The notes beneath the pieces were generated by a model. The model did no database searches. It saw nothing but the letters and a program-made list of their open reading frames with translations, and was not told the origin of the DNA. The position numbers and the translations under genes are program-made. DNA of 64,000 nucleotides, taken from RPQJ01 sp963732375 (GTDB lineage: Bacteria > Pseudomonadota > Gammaproteobacteria > Steroidobacterales > Steroidobacteraceae). Positions 17,251 to 26,373 of this stretch are shown one piece after another (position 1 is the stretch's first letter; each line of letters opens with the position of its first letter). The stretch is from NCBI GenBank assembly GCA_963732375.1, contig CAVSZE010000015.1, forward strand, positions 434,001 through 498,000, given 5' to 3'.

Positions 17251-17958
17251 TCAGGTGCTGCGCAGCCGCCGATCCAGCTCCGCAAGCCTCTCCGGCGTGC
17301 CGATGTCCATCCACTCGCCGTCGTGCAGCTCGCCGCCGACGCGGCCCTCGCGCGCGGCAGCGCGAATCAGCGGCGCCAGCTTGAATATGCCGTCCTGGCA
17401 GCCGGCAAACAGTTCCGGCCGATAGACACCGACACCCGAGAACGTGAGCCGCTCGCTTTCGCCACCCCGCTCGCCCTCCTTGCCCGGCTCAAGCGCTTGC
17501 TCGACGATGCGCCCGGCGCGCAGCACGAAGTCGCCGCGCGCGTTGTGTTCCGGGTTCGGCACCAGCACGAGCTGCGCCAGGTCGTCGGGTCGCAGCGACC
17601 CGCGCAGTTTCGCGTACGGGTAGTCGGTCCAGACGTCGCCGTTCAGCACCAGGAACGGGGCGGGCCCGAGCAGCGGCAGTGCGCGAAAGATCCCGCCGCC
17701 GGTCTCGAGCGGCTCGGGCCCCTCGTCGCTGTACTCGATGTGCACGTTGTAGCGCGAACCGCCGCCCAGCGCCGCGCGGATCTGCTCGCCGAGCCAGGAA
17801 ACATTGATCACCACATCGCGGAATCCCGCCATCGCAAGCGCGTGCAGGTGATGCACGATCAGCGGCAGCCCCGCCACCTCCAGCAGCGGCTTCGGGCGAT
17901 CCAGCGTGAGCGGTCGCATGCGTTCACCGCGGCCGGCCGCAAGCACCATCGCCTTCAT
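17251..17958 (-). CDS. murU: N-acetylmuramate alpha-1-phosphate uridylyltransferase
   Basis: Nucleotidyltransferase that makes UDP-MurNAc from MurNAc-1-phosphate in the wall-recycling route described in Pseudomonas. The 235-residue protein begins with the signature 'MKAMVLAAGRGERMRPLT' and 'DRPKPLLEVAG', followed by the metal-binding 'VLNGDVWTDYPY'. Its ATG overlaps the amgK stop by four bases, which supports the MurU assignment over the similar glucose-1-phosphate enzymes. Confidence 0.86.
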   Translation of the reverse strand: MKAMVLAAGRGERMRPLTLDRPKPLLEVAGLPLIVHHLHALAMAGFRDVVINVSWLGEQIRAALGGGSRYNVHIEYSDEGPEPLETGGGIFRALPLLGPAPFLVLNGDVWTDYPYAKLRGSLRPDDLAQLVLVPNPEHNARGDFVLRAGRIVEQALEPGKEGERGGESERLTFSGVGVYRPELFAGCQDGIFKLAPLIRAAAREGRVGGELHDGEWMDIGTPERLAELDRRLRST

Positions 17959-18989
17959 GCGCGCTTCACCTCGAGGCTCGAGCGCACCGCCGGCAGCACG
18001 TGCTCGCGAACCAGGACACCGAGCGCGGCGAGGTCCGCGTGACGGGCGCATGCCTGCTCGACGTAGCCGAGCGTGCGCGGTACGTCCGGCAGGTACCCCG
18101 ACTTGCCGTCGCGGTGCCACAGGCGCGCGAAGATGCCGCTGGCCTTCAGGTGCCGCTGCACGCCCATCAGGTCGAACCAGCGCAGGAACTGCTGCTCGTC
18201 AGCGCCTGCGTCGATGCCTGCGGCCATCGCCCGGCGCCGGAACTCGTGCGCCCATTCGACGACCCGATCCATCGGCCAGTCGATGTAGCAGTCCCTGAGC
18301 AGGGACACTAGGTCATAGGTGAGCGGACCGTTAACGGCGTCCTGGAAATCGAGAACGCCGGGGTTGTCGCGTTCGCAGGCCATCAGGTTTCGCGAGTGGT
18401 AGTCGCGGTGCACGAACACCTGCGGCTGCTCGAGCGCGTTGGCGACCAGCAGGTCAAATGCCGTGCCAAGGTCGCGCAGTTCGTCCTCGCCGAGCGCCAG
18501 CCCGAGGTGCCTGCCGAGCAGCCAGTCGGTGAACAGGCTCATTTCGAAGCGCAGCAGTTTTTCGTCGTAACGCGGCAGGCTCGTGGCGGGCACAGCGCCG
18601 CCCGCCTGGATCCGGACCAGCGCATTGATCGCGTCCGAGTAAAGCGGCCCAGCCCGGTCGCGATCGGCCAGCGCGTCCAGGTAGGTGACTGACCCCAGGT
18701 CAGTGAGCAGCAGGAACCCCTGCGCGGCGTTCCGGGCGACCACCCGGGGCGCGTTGACCCCGATCCCGGCCAGCATGCCGGCTACCGCCAGGTAGGGCTC
18801 GACATTCTCCTTGTCCGGTGGGGCATCCATCGCGATGCAGGTGGCCTGCGGCCGCGTTACGCGGAAATACCTGCGAAAACTCGCATCCGCCGATGCCGGG
18901 GCCAGGGTAGCGTCATGCCAGCCGAGGTCGGTCTCGAGCCAATGCCTGAGCAACGCGAGCCGCGGGTCGTCTCGGCGGGGTTCGGTCAA
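17955..18989 (-). CDS. amgK: N-acetylmuramate/N-acetylglucosamine 1-kinase
   Basis: Aminoglycoside-phosphotransferase-fold sugar kinase that phosphorylates the anomeric position of MurNAc, feeding MurU and bypassing MurA (the fosfomycin target) in Pseudomonas. 'APASADASFRRYFRVT' near residue 30 and the catalytic loop 'HRDYHSRNLM' with 'VLDFQDAVNGPLTYDLVSLL' match AmgK. I favour the TTG at 18989 (MTEPRRDDPRLALL): a GAGG sits six bases upstream and the length, 344 residues, fits. A TTG at 19028 would add 13 residues and run into the lptD promoter. Confidence 0.85.
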   Translation of the reverse strand: MTEPRRDDPRLALLRHWLETDLGWHDATLAPASADASFRRYFRVTRPQATCIAMDAPPDKENVEPYLAVAGMLAGIGVNAPRVVARNAAQGFLLLTDLGSVTYLDALADRDRAGPLYSDAINALVRIQAGGAVPATSLPRYDEKLLRFEMSLFTDWLLGRHLGLALGEDELRDLGTAFDLLVANALEQPQVFVHRDYHSRNLMACERDNPGVLDFQDAVNGPLTYDLVSLLRDCYIDWPMDRVVEWAHEFRRRAMAAGIDAGADEQQFLRWFDLMGVQRHLKASGIFARLWHRDGKSGYLPDVPRTLGYVEQACARHADLAALGVLVREHVLPAVRSSLEVKRA

Positions 18990-19027
18990 GATAAGCCTCG
19001 GAAAGTCGGATGGGATCGAGCGCGGCA

Positions 19028-19035
19028 ATTATAAT
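19028..19035. promoter_or_regulatory. Palindromic -10 element between amgK and lptD
   Basis: ATTATAAT reads as a perfect TATAAT on both strands (plus 19030-19035, minus 19033-19028). On the minus strand it would start transcription about 30 bases before the amgK TTG. On the plus strand the start would fall almost on the lptD ATG at 19043, implying a leaderless or nearly leaderless message. No good -35 was found on either side, so strength and direction are uncertain. Confidence 0.4.
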
Positions 19036-19042
19036 CGCAACG

Positions 19043-21271
19043 ATGAAGCCGCCTGCCCGCATCGTGTCCTACCGGCGACGGCTGTTCCTGGCACTCGTGT
19101 CCTGTCCCGTGGTCGTCTTTTCGGCCGACGTCGGGGACCAGTCATGCCGGATCCAGGTGGACCAGGACCCGCGGCTGGACACACTGCGCGCCGCAGACCC
19201 GGACGACCCGCACATCAACATCACCAGCGACCAGGGCGACCTTTCGCGTGCAGGCGACGCGGAACTGTCCGGCAACGTCTCGATCCAGATGGGCCAGCGA
19301 CTGCTCTCCGCGGACAAGGCCACGGTCGATTCTGAAAAGCGCAGCATCTCAGTGCAGGGAAACGTGGAGTACCTCGACCCGACCATCCACGTCACCGGTC
19401 TCGACGGCCAGTATGCGGATGGCACCGGAAATTTCGAGCGTGCGAAATTCGAACTGGTGGATGGCTCCGGCCGTGGCGCGGCGAAGGACGCAAGACTTCA
19501 CGACCAGACGATGCTCGACCTGGAGGGCGTGCGCTACACGGCATGCCCGCCCGGCAACAACGACTGGGAGATCAGGGCGCAGAAGATCTCCCTGGACCAG
19601 GAGTCGAGCACCGGCACGGCGCGCGACGTCCGGCTTGACTTCAAGGGCGTACCGATCATGTATTCGCCCTGGTTGTCGTTTCCGGTGGGTGACCAGCGCA
19701 AGTCCGGACTGTTGTTTCCGTCAATCGGCACTGGCGGCAAGAACGGCACGCAGGTCGTGGTGCCCTGGTACTGGAACATCGCACCGAACTACGACGCCAC
19801 GTTCACCTCCCGCTGGTACTCCGCGCGCGGTTACCGCATCGACCCGGAATTCCGCTACCTGACTGAGCAGAGCCACGGGGTACTGGAGGCGCAGTACCTG
19901 CCGCACGACTCGCAGCGCAACGACTCGCGCGGCTACTATCATCTCAAGGACACGACGATGTTCGAGCCGCGCACGCGGTTCCTGGCCAATGCGTCGTACG
20001 TCACCGACAACTCGTTTTTCGAGGATTTCGGCTCGGGCTTCGAGAACACCAGCATTATCTTCCTGAACCAGCTCGCGGAAATCCGTCGCGACACCGAGCA
20101 CTGGTCGATGCTGGCGCGCACACAGAACTTCCAGGTGATCGACAACCAGCTCACGGAAGACGAGCGGCCCTACACGATGCTGCCGCAGTTGGTCGTCGCC
20201 GGAGACTGGGGCGGGCTCTCGCGCGGACTGGGCGCGTCCTTCGACGCCGAGGCGGTCAACTTCTACCGCACGACCGGACCGCAGGGCTTTCGTCTCGACG
20301 CCGAGCCTGCCGTCACCTGGGGCACCGGCCACAGCGGCGCCTACCTGGACGCTACTGCGGCCTGGCGCTACACGGCGTATGCGCTGCACGACACCGCTCC
20401 GGGCACCGACGGCAGCCTGTATCGCTCCTTGCCGATATTCAGCGTGGACTCGGGCTTCGTCCTCGAGCGCCCGGCCGGATCGAAGCAGCAGCGTGTGCAG
20501 ACGCTCGAGCCCCGCGTGCAGTACGTCTACATCCCGTTCAGGAACCAGGATGCGATTCCGGTCTTCGATACGGACACGCCTGACCTGAACATGGTTGAAC
20601 TCTTCCGCACCAATCGCTACGTCGGCGCCGACCGCGTCGGCGACGCGAACCAGGTGAGCGCCGGCCTGACCACCCGGCTGCTCGATGCATCGAGCGGGCA
20701 GCAGTTCCTCACCGCGACCGTCGGCCAGGCCTACTACTTCGCGCAACCCCGGGTCACGCTGCCGGGCGAGATCGCGACCAACCGCTCGAGTTCGAACCTG
20801 ATCGCAGAGATCGAGCTCGACGCCTTCAAGCACTGGAACGGTCGCTTCGCCTACCAGTGGGATCCGGACGCAAACCAGACCGAGCGCAGCGAGGTCGGCG
20901 TGCAGTACCGGCTGGCCAGCGACAGCGTCGTGAACGTCGCCTACCGCTACCAGCGCGACCTGCTGGAGCAGTTCGACGTGTCGGCGGCATGGCCCATCGG
21001 GACACAGTGGCACGCATTCGCGCGCTGGGTGTATTCGCTGTCCGAGAACAAGACGCTGGACCAGTTCGTGGGCTTCGAATATTCCTCATGCTGCTGGGCC
21101 GTCCGCGTCGTGACCCGGCACTTCGTGAGCAGCCGCACGGGCAGTTCCGACACCTCGGTCGGCCTGCAGCTTGAACTCAAGGGCCTGTCCAGTGTCGGAG
21201 TGGACAACGAGGCTTTCCTGCAGGACGCGATTCGTGGATACTCCGCGCTCCCTGCCGAGCAAAAACCCTGA
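19043..21271 (+). CDS. lptD: LPS-assembly outer-membrane protein LptD
   Basis: Outer-membrane beta-barrel that, with the lipoprotein LptE, inserts LPS in the outer leaflet. The 742-residue protein has a signal peptide (about 1-28), a periplasmic LptA-like OstA domain (about 45-190) and a large barrel. The four disulfide cysteines are kept: Cys35, Cys168, and the adjacent Cys683-Cys684 in 'SSCCWAVRV'. The ATG at 19043 starts the signal peptide; an in-frame ATG at 19010 would add 11 residues before it. Heads lptD-surA-pdxA-rsmA. Confidence 0.95.
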   Translation: MKPPARIVSYRRRLFLALVSCPVVVFSADVGDQSCRIQVDQDPRLDTLRAADPDDPHINITSDQGDLSRAGDAELSGNVSIQMGQRLLSADKATVDSEKRSISVQGNVEYLDPTIHVTGLDGQYADGTGNFERAKFELVDGSGRGAAKDARLHDQTMLDLEGVRYTACPPGNNDWEIRAQKISLDQESSTGTARDVRLDFKGVPIMYSPWLSFPVGDQRKSGLLFPSIGTGGKNGTQVVVPWYWNIAPNYDATFTSRWYSARGYRIDPEFRYLTEQSHGVLEAQYLPHDSQRNDSRGYYHLKDTTMFEPRTRFLANASYVTDNSFFEDFGSGFENTSIIFLNQLAEIRRDTEHWSMLARTQNFQVIDNQLTEDERPYTMLPQLVVAGDWGGLSRGLGASFDAEAVNFYRTTGPQGFRLDAEPAVTWGTGHSGAYLDATAAWRYTAYALHDTAPGTDGSLYRSLPIFSVDSGFVLERPAGSKQQRVQTLEPRVQYVYIPFRNQDAIPVFDTDTPDLNMVELFRTNRYVGADRVGDANQVSAGLTTRLLDASSGQQFLTATVGQAYYFAQPRVTLPGEIATNRSSSNLIAEIELDAFKHWNGRFAYQWDPDANQTERSEVGVQYRLASDSVVNVAYRYQRDLLEQFDVSAAWPIGTQWHAFARWVYSLSENKTLDQFVGFEYSSCCWAVRVVTRHFVSSRTGSSDTSVGLQLELKGLSSVGVDNEAFLQDAIRGYSALPAEQKP

Positions 21272-21272
21272 G

Positions 21273-22691
21273 ATGCCATTGATTTACAAGAGTTTTCTTG
21301 CTGGCCTGTTGTTGCTCGCCGGCGTGACCACAGCCGCCTGGGCGCAGCAGCCCGAAGCGGTACCCGGCACTCCGCCGACAGCGGCCGCCCAAACCGAACT
21401 GCCTGCATCTGGCGGGTCAGTTGCAGTGTCCTCTGCGCCGGCCGCCGGCCCGAATGTGCCGGCCGCAGAACGTGGCGTATCGCTGGATCGGGTCGTTGCG
21501 GTCGTGAATGACGGCATCGTCCTGCAGAGTGCGCTCGACCAGCAGGTGCAGGCCGTCACGCTGCGCCTGCAGAACGCGGGCCAGCAGATGCCGCCGCGGG
21601 ACATCCTCAGGCAACAGGTGCTCGAGCGGCTCGTGTTGCAGGAGCTCCAGATACAGCGCGCCGACCGCGCCGGCATCAAGGTGTCCGACGAGCAGCTGAA
21701 CCAGACTCTCACCGAAGTCGCGGCCCGCAACAACGTCAAGTTCAGCGACCTGCCCGCGGCGCTCGAGGCGCAGGGCATCAATTACCGGACCTATCGCGAG
21801 GAAGTCCGCCAGGAGATGCTGCTGGGCCAGCTGCGGCAGCGCGACGTGTATTCGCGCATCTACATTTCGCCGCGCGAAGTCGACCAGTGCGTCGCCAAGG
21901 CGCTGGCTGCGCCGGAGGACCGGCTCGAGTACGACGTCGCGCACATCCTGGTCGCAGTTCCTGCCACGGCAACGCCGCAGCAGATCGAGGAACGGACGGC
22001 ACGCGCCCAGGGCGTGTACGAGCGCGCGAAGCGCGGAGAGGATTTCTCCGACCTGGCCGTCTCCTATTCGGATGCCGGCACGGCCCTCGACGGCGGCAAG
22101 CTAGGCTGGCGCAAGGTAAGCCAGCTTCCGTCGATCGTGGCCGAGGTCGTGCCGGGCATGAAGCCGGGCGAGGTGAGCGAGATCATCCGCACGCCAAGCG
22201 GGCTCCACATCTTCAAGCTGATCGATACGCGCAGCACGCAGCCGGCAGCGCTGGTCGCCCAGGTACACGCGCGGCATATCCTGATGCAGACCAATGCGAT
22301 CGAGGACGACGAGACGGTGCGGCAGAAGCTGCAGCAGATCCGCGACCGCATCGTCAAGGGCGAGGACTTTGCCGCCATAGCGTCCGTGTCGTCCGTCGAC
22401 CCGGGCTCGGCCACGCGCGGCGGCGACCTGGGCTGGACGGGCCCCGGCTCGTTCGTGCCGGAGTTCGAGAAGCAGGTGGACGCGCTCGACATCAACGAAA
22501 TCAGCGAGCCGTTCAAGACGCAGTTCGGCTGGCACATCGTGCAACTGCTCGGACGCCGCACCTACGACGCCTCCGAGGACGCCACGCGCAACAAGTGCGT
22601 GCAGCAGATGCGCGAGTCGCGCGCCGACGAGGAAACGGAGCTCTGGCTGCGTCGCCTCCGCGACGAGGCATACGTCGAATACCGCAAGTGA
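21273..22691 (+). CDS. surA: Periplasmic chaperone and peptidyl-prolyl isomerase SurA
   Basis: Chaperone for outer-membrane proteins, LptD among its known clients. The 472-residue protein has a signal peptide ending '...AAWA-QQ', an Ala/Pro-rich segment, the SurA N-terminal domain ('VVNDGIVLQSALDQQV'), and two parvulin domains at about 217-321 and 331-429 ('ARHILMQTN', 'GGDLGWTGPGSFVPEF'). The ATG begins one base after the lptD stop. The pdxA GTG overlaps its stop. Confidence 0.95.
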   Translation: MPLIYKSFLAGLLLLAGVTTAAWAQQPEAVPGTPPTAAAQTELPASGGSVAVSSAPAAGPNVPAAERGVSLDRVVAVVNDGIVLQSALDQQVQAVTLRLQNAGQQMPPRDILRQQVLERLVLQELQIQRADRAGIKVSDEQLNQTLTEVAARNNVKFSDLPAALEAQGINYRTYREEVRQEMLLGQLRQRDVYSRIYISPREVDQCVAKALAAPEDRLEYDVAHILVAVPATATPQQIEERTARAQGVYERAKRGEDFSDLAVSYSDAGTALDGGKLGWRKVSQLPSIVAEVVPGMKPGEVSEIIRTPSGLHIFKLIDTRSTQPAALVAQVHARHILMQTNAIEDDETVRQKLQQIRDRIVKGEDFAAIASVSSVDPGSATRGGDLGWTGPGSFVPEFEKQVDALDINEISEPFKTQFGWHIVQLLGRRTYDASEDATRNKCVQQMRESRADEETELWLRRLRDEAYVEYRK

Positions 22692-23677
22692 GCCGTACCG
22701 GCACGGTCCCGACGCTGGCAGTCACGACCGGCGAGCCGGCCGGGATCGGGCCGGATCTCTGCGCGGCCATCGTCGCGCACGCCTGGAAGTGCCGCATCGT
22801 GCTGCTTGGCGACCGCCGGCTGCTGGGCCGCGTCCGCGGTACCCGGCGACTGATGGACTCACTGCCGGACTACGATGCCAGGGCGCCGGCGCGGCGTGGC
22901 GTCCAGGTCCTACACATGCCCCTCGCCGCCCCGTGCAGCGCAGGGCGACTCGACGTCGCCAACGCACGCTATGTGCTCGGCCTGCTCGACCAGGCGGCGG
23001 ACGGCTGCATCCGGGGCGAGTTCGCCGCGATGGTGACGGCGCCGGTGCACAAGGGGGTCATCAACGACGCGGGCATTCCTTTCTCCGGCCACACCGAGTA
23101 CCTGGCCGGGCGATGCGGAGCCCGCAGGCCCGTGATGATGCTCGCCGGCGGGGGAATGCGCGTGGCGCTCGCCACCACGCACCTGCCGCTGGCGAAAGTG
23201 CCGGCGGCGATCACGCCTGCCGCACTCGCCTCTGTGCTCAGGATCCTGGATGCCGACCTCAAGCGCCTGTTCGCGATCCGGCGTCCCCGCATCGTCGTGT
23301 GCGGCCTCAATCCGCACGCCGGTGAAGGCGGACACCTCGGCCGCGAGGAGATCGAGGTGATCGGGCCGGTGGTCGCGCGGCTGCGTCGCTCGGGCCTCGA
23401 TCTTGTCGGCCCCATACCGGCGGACACCGCCTTCCTGCCAGCGCAATTGAAGGGCTTCGACGCCGTGCTGGCGATGTACCACGACCAGGGATTGCCGGTG
23501 CTGAAGCACGCCTCGTTCGGCAATGCCGTGAATGTGACGCTCGGCCTGCCGATCGTGCGCACGTCGGTGGATCATGGCACGGCGCTCGACCTTGCCGGAG
23601 CCGGCCGCGCCGATCCCGGCAGCATGCTCGCCGCGCTCGCGATGGCGGAGCAGGTCTGCCGGCCGGTGCGCCGGTGA
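22688..23677 (+). CDS. pdxA: 4-hydroxythreonine-4-phosphate dehydrogenase
   Basis: Oxidises 4-phosphohydroxy-L-threonine in the DXP-dependent pyridoxal phosphate pathway. The 329-residue product starts at a GTG overlapping the surA stop (GTGA). 'TTGEPAGIGPDL' at the N-terminus, 'GHTEYLA' and 'HDQGLPVLKH' (metal-binding His residues) are PdxA signatures. The chain ends at the usual place and overlaps rsmA by four bases. Confidence 0.95.
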   Translation: MSRTGTVPTLAVTTGEPAGIGPDLCAAIVAHAWKCRIVLLGDRRLLGRVRGTRRLMDSLPDYDARAPARRGVQVLHMPLAAPCSAGRLDVANARYVLGLLDQAADGCIRGEFAAMVTAPVHKGVINDAGIPFSGHTEYLAGRCGARRPVMMLAGGGMRVALATTHLPLAKVPAAITPAALASVLRILDADLKRLFAIRRPRIVVCGLNPHAGEGGHLGREEIEVIGPVVARLRRSGLDLVGPIPADTAFLPAQLKGFDAVLAMYHDQGLPVLKHASFGNAVNVTLGLPIVRTSVDHGTALDLAGAGRADPGSMLAALAMAEQVCRPVRR

Positions 23678-24450
23678 GCCGCGCGAAGAAGCGCTACGGG
23701 CAGCACTTCCTGCACGATCGCGGAACGATCGAGCGGATCGTAAACGCCATCGACCCGCGGCCCGGCGATCGCATCGTTGAAGTGGGCCCGGGCCGCGGAG
23801 CCATCAGCGCATCGCTGCTGTCGAAAGCTGGCCACCTGGACGCGGTCGAGATCGATCCGGACGTGGTGCCGGGCCTCACAGCGCGCTGCGAGGGCCTGGG
23901 CAGGCTCGACGTGCACCTCGCCGACGCACTCGAGTTCGACTTCCGTGCGCTGCGCGGCGACGGACCGCCGCTGCGACTGGTCGGCAACCTTCCCTACAAT
24001 GTCTCCACGCCGCTGCTGTTCCACTTCCTGTCCCAGATCGACGCGTTCTCGAGCATGCACTTCATGCTGCAGAAGGAAGTGGTTACGCGGATGGCCGCGG
24101 CACCCGGCGGTAAGGAGTACGGCCGCCTGACCGTGATGCTCGCGCCCTGGGTCCGGGTCGAGTCCCTGTTCGACATCGGGACCGGGGCGTTCACACCGCC
24201 GCCCAAGGTGGTCTCGACCTTTTTTGCGCTGCACCCCCACGCTACCCCGCCGTTCGCCATCGGCGACCACGGCGCATTCGCCCGCGTGGTGTCGGCCGCG
24301 TTTTCGCAGCGACGCAAGACACTGCGGAACGCTCTTTCCAGCCTGCTCGACAAGGACGCGATCACCGCGGCCGGTGTCGATCCCGGCGCGCGCGCCGAAA
24401 CGCTCGCGCCGGAGCGATTCGCGGCGCTCGCCGCCCAGTTGCCGCGCTGA
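23674..24450 (+). CDS. rsmA: 16S rRNA dimethyladenosine transferase
   Basis: KsgA-type enzyme dimethylating two adjacent adenosines in helix 45 of 16S rRNA. The 258-residue protein starts at a GTG overlapping the pdxA stop. It shows 'KKRYGQHFLHD', the SAM motif 'VEVGPGRGAIS', and the catalytic 'NLPYNVSTPLL' (NLPY). The stop lies inside a small palindrome (CTGAGG-GG-CCTCAG, 24447-24460) that has no T-run, so I do not call it a terminator. Confidence 0.96.
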   Translation: MSRAKKRYGQHFLHDRGTIERIVNAIDPRPGDRIVEVGPGRGAISASLLSKAGHLDAVEIDPDVVPGLTARCEGLGRLDVHLADALEFDFRALRGDGPPLRLVGNLPYNVSTPLLFHFLSQIDAFSSMHFMLQKEVVTRMAAAPGGKEYGRLTVMLAPWVRVESLFDIGTGAFTPPPKVVSTFFALHPHATPPFAIGDHGAFARVVSAAFSQRRKTLRNALSSLLDKDAITAAGVDPGARAETLAPERFAALAAQLPR

Positions 24451-24529
24451 GGGGCCTCAGGGCGCTGCGCCGCCCGGCTGCCAGGTGCAGTCCGCGCCTG
24501 ACGATGTGCCACCCGGATGCCAACCACAA

Positions 24530-24558
24530 TTGGTGCACCGGGGCGCGGGACCTATAAT
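24530..24558 (+). promoter_or_regulatory. Predicted sigma-70 promoter of the stress-protein gene
   Basis: TTGGTG (24530-24535) and a perfect TATAAT (24553-24558) are separated by exactly 17 bases, in the 147-base gap between rsmA and the universal stress protein. The predicted start falls near 24565, giving a leader of about 33 bases. This is the clearest promoter match in the window and would let the stress protein, and perhaps apaG-apaH, be expressed apart from lptD-surA. Confidence 0.65.
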
Positions 24559-24597
24559 CAGCAGACACGCACTCGCGCCGGCCCGCCGGAGACGACA

Positions 24598-25035
24598 ATG
24601 AGCAAATACTCGAAAATCCTGATCTGCCTGGACCTGACCGAGGAAAGCGAGAAAGTCGCGGAGCGCGCCAGGACGCTTGCCTCGAGCGCCGGTGCCAGCC
24701 TGACGCTGCTGCACGTGGTCGAGTACGTCCCGGTCGAACCCATGGGCGAGGCCTTGCTGCCTGCGGTGCAGATCGAAGGTGAACTGGTGGAACGCGCGAC
24801 CACCCGCCTCGCCGAATTCTCGGCCAGACTCGGCTTCGACCGGTCCGAGCGACTGGTGCTCACGGGCAACATCAAGTCGGAGGTGGTCCGCGTCGCCCAG
24901 GAGCGCGGGATCGACCTGATCGTGATCGGCAGCCGCGAGCGACACGGCATGTCGATCCTGTTCAATTTCACCGAGGACACCGTGCTGCACGCCGCGCCCT
25001 GCGACGTGCTCGCCGTCCGCCTCCAGAAGAATTGA
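24598..25035 (+). CDS. Universal stress protein (UspA family)
   Basis: A 145-residue single-domain Usp. It begins 'MSKYSKILICLDLTEESEKV', with the first strand and nucleotide-loop Asp, and has 'IDLIVIGSRERHG' near residue 105-115. The ATP-binding 'G-x2-G-x9-G' loop is not well kept after 'GSRERHGM', so it may belong to the non-ATP-binding UspA-like group. A GGAG lies six bases before the ATG. It sits between rsmA and apaG, where the common gammaproteobacterial order has no gene. Confidence 0.88.
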   Translation: MSKYSKILICLDLTEESEKVAERARTLASSAGASLTLLHVVEYVPVEPMGEALLPAVQIEGELVERATTRLAEFSARLGFDRSERLVLTGNIKSEVVRVAQERGIDLIVIGSRERHGMSILFNFTEDTVLHAAPCDVLAVRLQKN

Positions 25036-25055
25036 GTCGAATCGGGGCCACTGAA

Positions 25056-25439
25056 GTGACCGAACCATCGTCCCACCACATCAGCGTGGATGTAAGCACC
25101 AGCTACATCGAGGACCAGTCGAGCCCGGGCGACGGCCGGTTCGTGTTCTCGTACACGATCACGATACGCAACGATGGCTCGGTCCCCGCACGCCTGCTGA
25201 CCCGCCACTGGATCATCACCGACTCGAACGGCAAGGTGCAGGAAGTGGTCGGCGACGGCGTGGTCGGCGAGCAGCCCCACCTGCAGCCGGGCGAGGGCTT
25301 CCGTTACTCCAGCGGCGCGATCCTCGAAACCCCGGTAGGGGCCATGCAGGGCAAGTACAGGATGCTCGCGGACGACGGCGAGCACTTCGACGCGAATATC
25401 GCCCCATTCAGGCTGGCGATGCCGGGCCTGCTGCACTGA
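25056..25439 (+). CDS. apaG: ApaG (Co2+/Mg2+ efflux-linked DUF525) protein
   Basis: Small fibronectin-III-like protein of unclear biochemical role, named for its place before apaH. The 127-residue form from the GTG at 25056 (MTEPSSHHISVDV) matches the family length. A TTG at 25032 overlapping the stress-protein stop would add eight residues. 'SYIEDQSSPGDGRFVFSYTI' and 'SGAILETPVGAMQGKYRM' are ApaG signatures. Confidence 0.92.
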   Translation: MTEPSSHHISVDVSTSYIEDQSSPGDGRFVFSYTITIRNDGSVPARLLTRHWIITDSNGKVQEVVGDGVVGEQPHLQPGEGFRYSSGAILETPVGAMQGKYRMLADDGEHFDANIAPFRLAMPGLLH

Positions 25440-25445
25440 CGCCGG

Positions 25446-26285
25446 ATGGCGACGTACGCCGTCGGTGACGTGCAGGGCTGCGCCGACGAGCTCGAGACCC
25501 TGCTCGAGCGCCTTGAATTTTCGCTGCACCGCGACCGGCTCTGGTTCGTCGGCGACCTGGTCAATCGCGGCCCGCGCTCGCTGGACGTGCTGCGGCTGGT
25601 TTCGCAGCTCGGCGACGCAGCAATCGTGGTGCTCGGCAATCACGACCTGCACCTGCTCGCCGCGGCACGCGGCAACGCCGGGCTCAAGCGCCAGGACCAG
25701 TCCCTGCGCCCGATACTCGAGGCGCCTGACCGCGAGTCGCTGCTCGACTGGCTGCAGTCCCGGCCGATGCTGCATCACGACGGAACGCTCGGCGTAACCA
25801 TGCTGCACGCGGGCCTGCCGCCCCAGTGGGACCTTGAGACGGCGCGCCGCTGTGCCGGTGAACTCGAGCAGGCGCTCCGAAGTGACCACAGCGGCACGCT
25901 CTTCGAGCAGATGTATGGAAACGAGCCTGACCTCTGGAGCGACGACCTCGAGGGCATCGACCGGTTGCGATTCATCACCAACGCACTGACGCGACTTCGC
26001 GCCTGCGACGCCGACGGCCGCATGCTGTTGCGGTTCAAGGGAACGCTGGCCCAACTACCTGCCGGCGCCGTGCCCTGGTTCCGTGCCGCCGGACGACGCT
26101 CGGCCGGCGCGCGTATCGTCTGCGGGCACTGGTCTGCGCTCGGCTATCGCGACGAAGCCGGCGTTCTCTCTCTCGACACAGGTTGCGTCTGGGGCGGCGC
26201 ACTCACCGCGCAGCGGCTCGACGCACTGTCGCCGCCCGTCCAGGTCCTGAGCGCGCAACCGCTCGCGCGTTTCGCCGACTGCTGA
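25446..26285 (+). CDS. apaH: Diadenosine tetraphosphatase (symmetrical)
   Basis: Calcineurin-like phosphoesterase splitting Ap4A to two ADP, and in other species removing Np4 caps from RNA. The 279-residue protein has the metal-site series 'VGDVQGC', 'GDLVNRGP', 'GNHDLHLL', and a C-terminal 'CGHWSALGY'. It starts six bases after apaG. In E. coli folA follows; here folA is about 2.7 kb away on the other strand. The 88-base convergent gap to the next gene shows only weak hairpins and no T-run. Confidence 0.95.
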   Translation: MATYAVGDVQGCADELETLLERLEFSLHRDRLWFVGDLVNRGPRSLDVLRLVSQLGDAAIVVLGNHDLHLLAAARGNAGLKRQDQSLRPILEAPDRESLLDWLQSRPMLHHDGTLGVTMLHAGLPPQWDLETARRCAGELEQALRSDHSGTLFEQMYGNEPDLWSDDLEGIDRLRFITNALTRLRACDADGRMLLRFKGTLAQLPAGAVPWFRAAGRRSAGARIVCGHWSALGYRDEAGVLSLDTGCVWGGALTAQRLDALSPPVQVLSAQPLARFADC

Positions 26286-26373
26286 CGCTTCAGGCTGGCG
26301 CACGACACGACCCGCATCGGGTACGGCGCGCCGGCGCCACGCCGGTCGCTTGACGCCGCGCAGGCCCCTCTGC

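Noticed and set aside
24447..24460. CTGAGG-GG-CCTCAG palindrome at the rsmA stop as a terminator
   Set aside because: The loop would be only two bases and no T-run follows. It overlaps the stop codon and is probably chance.
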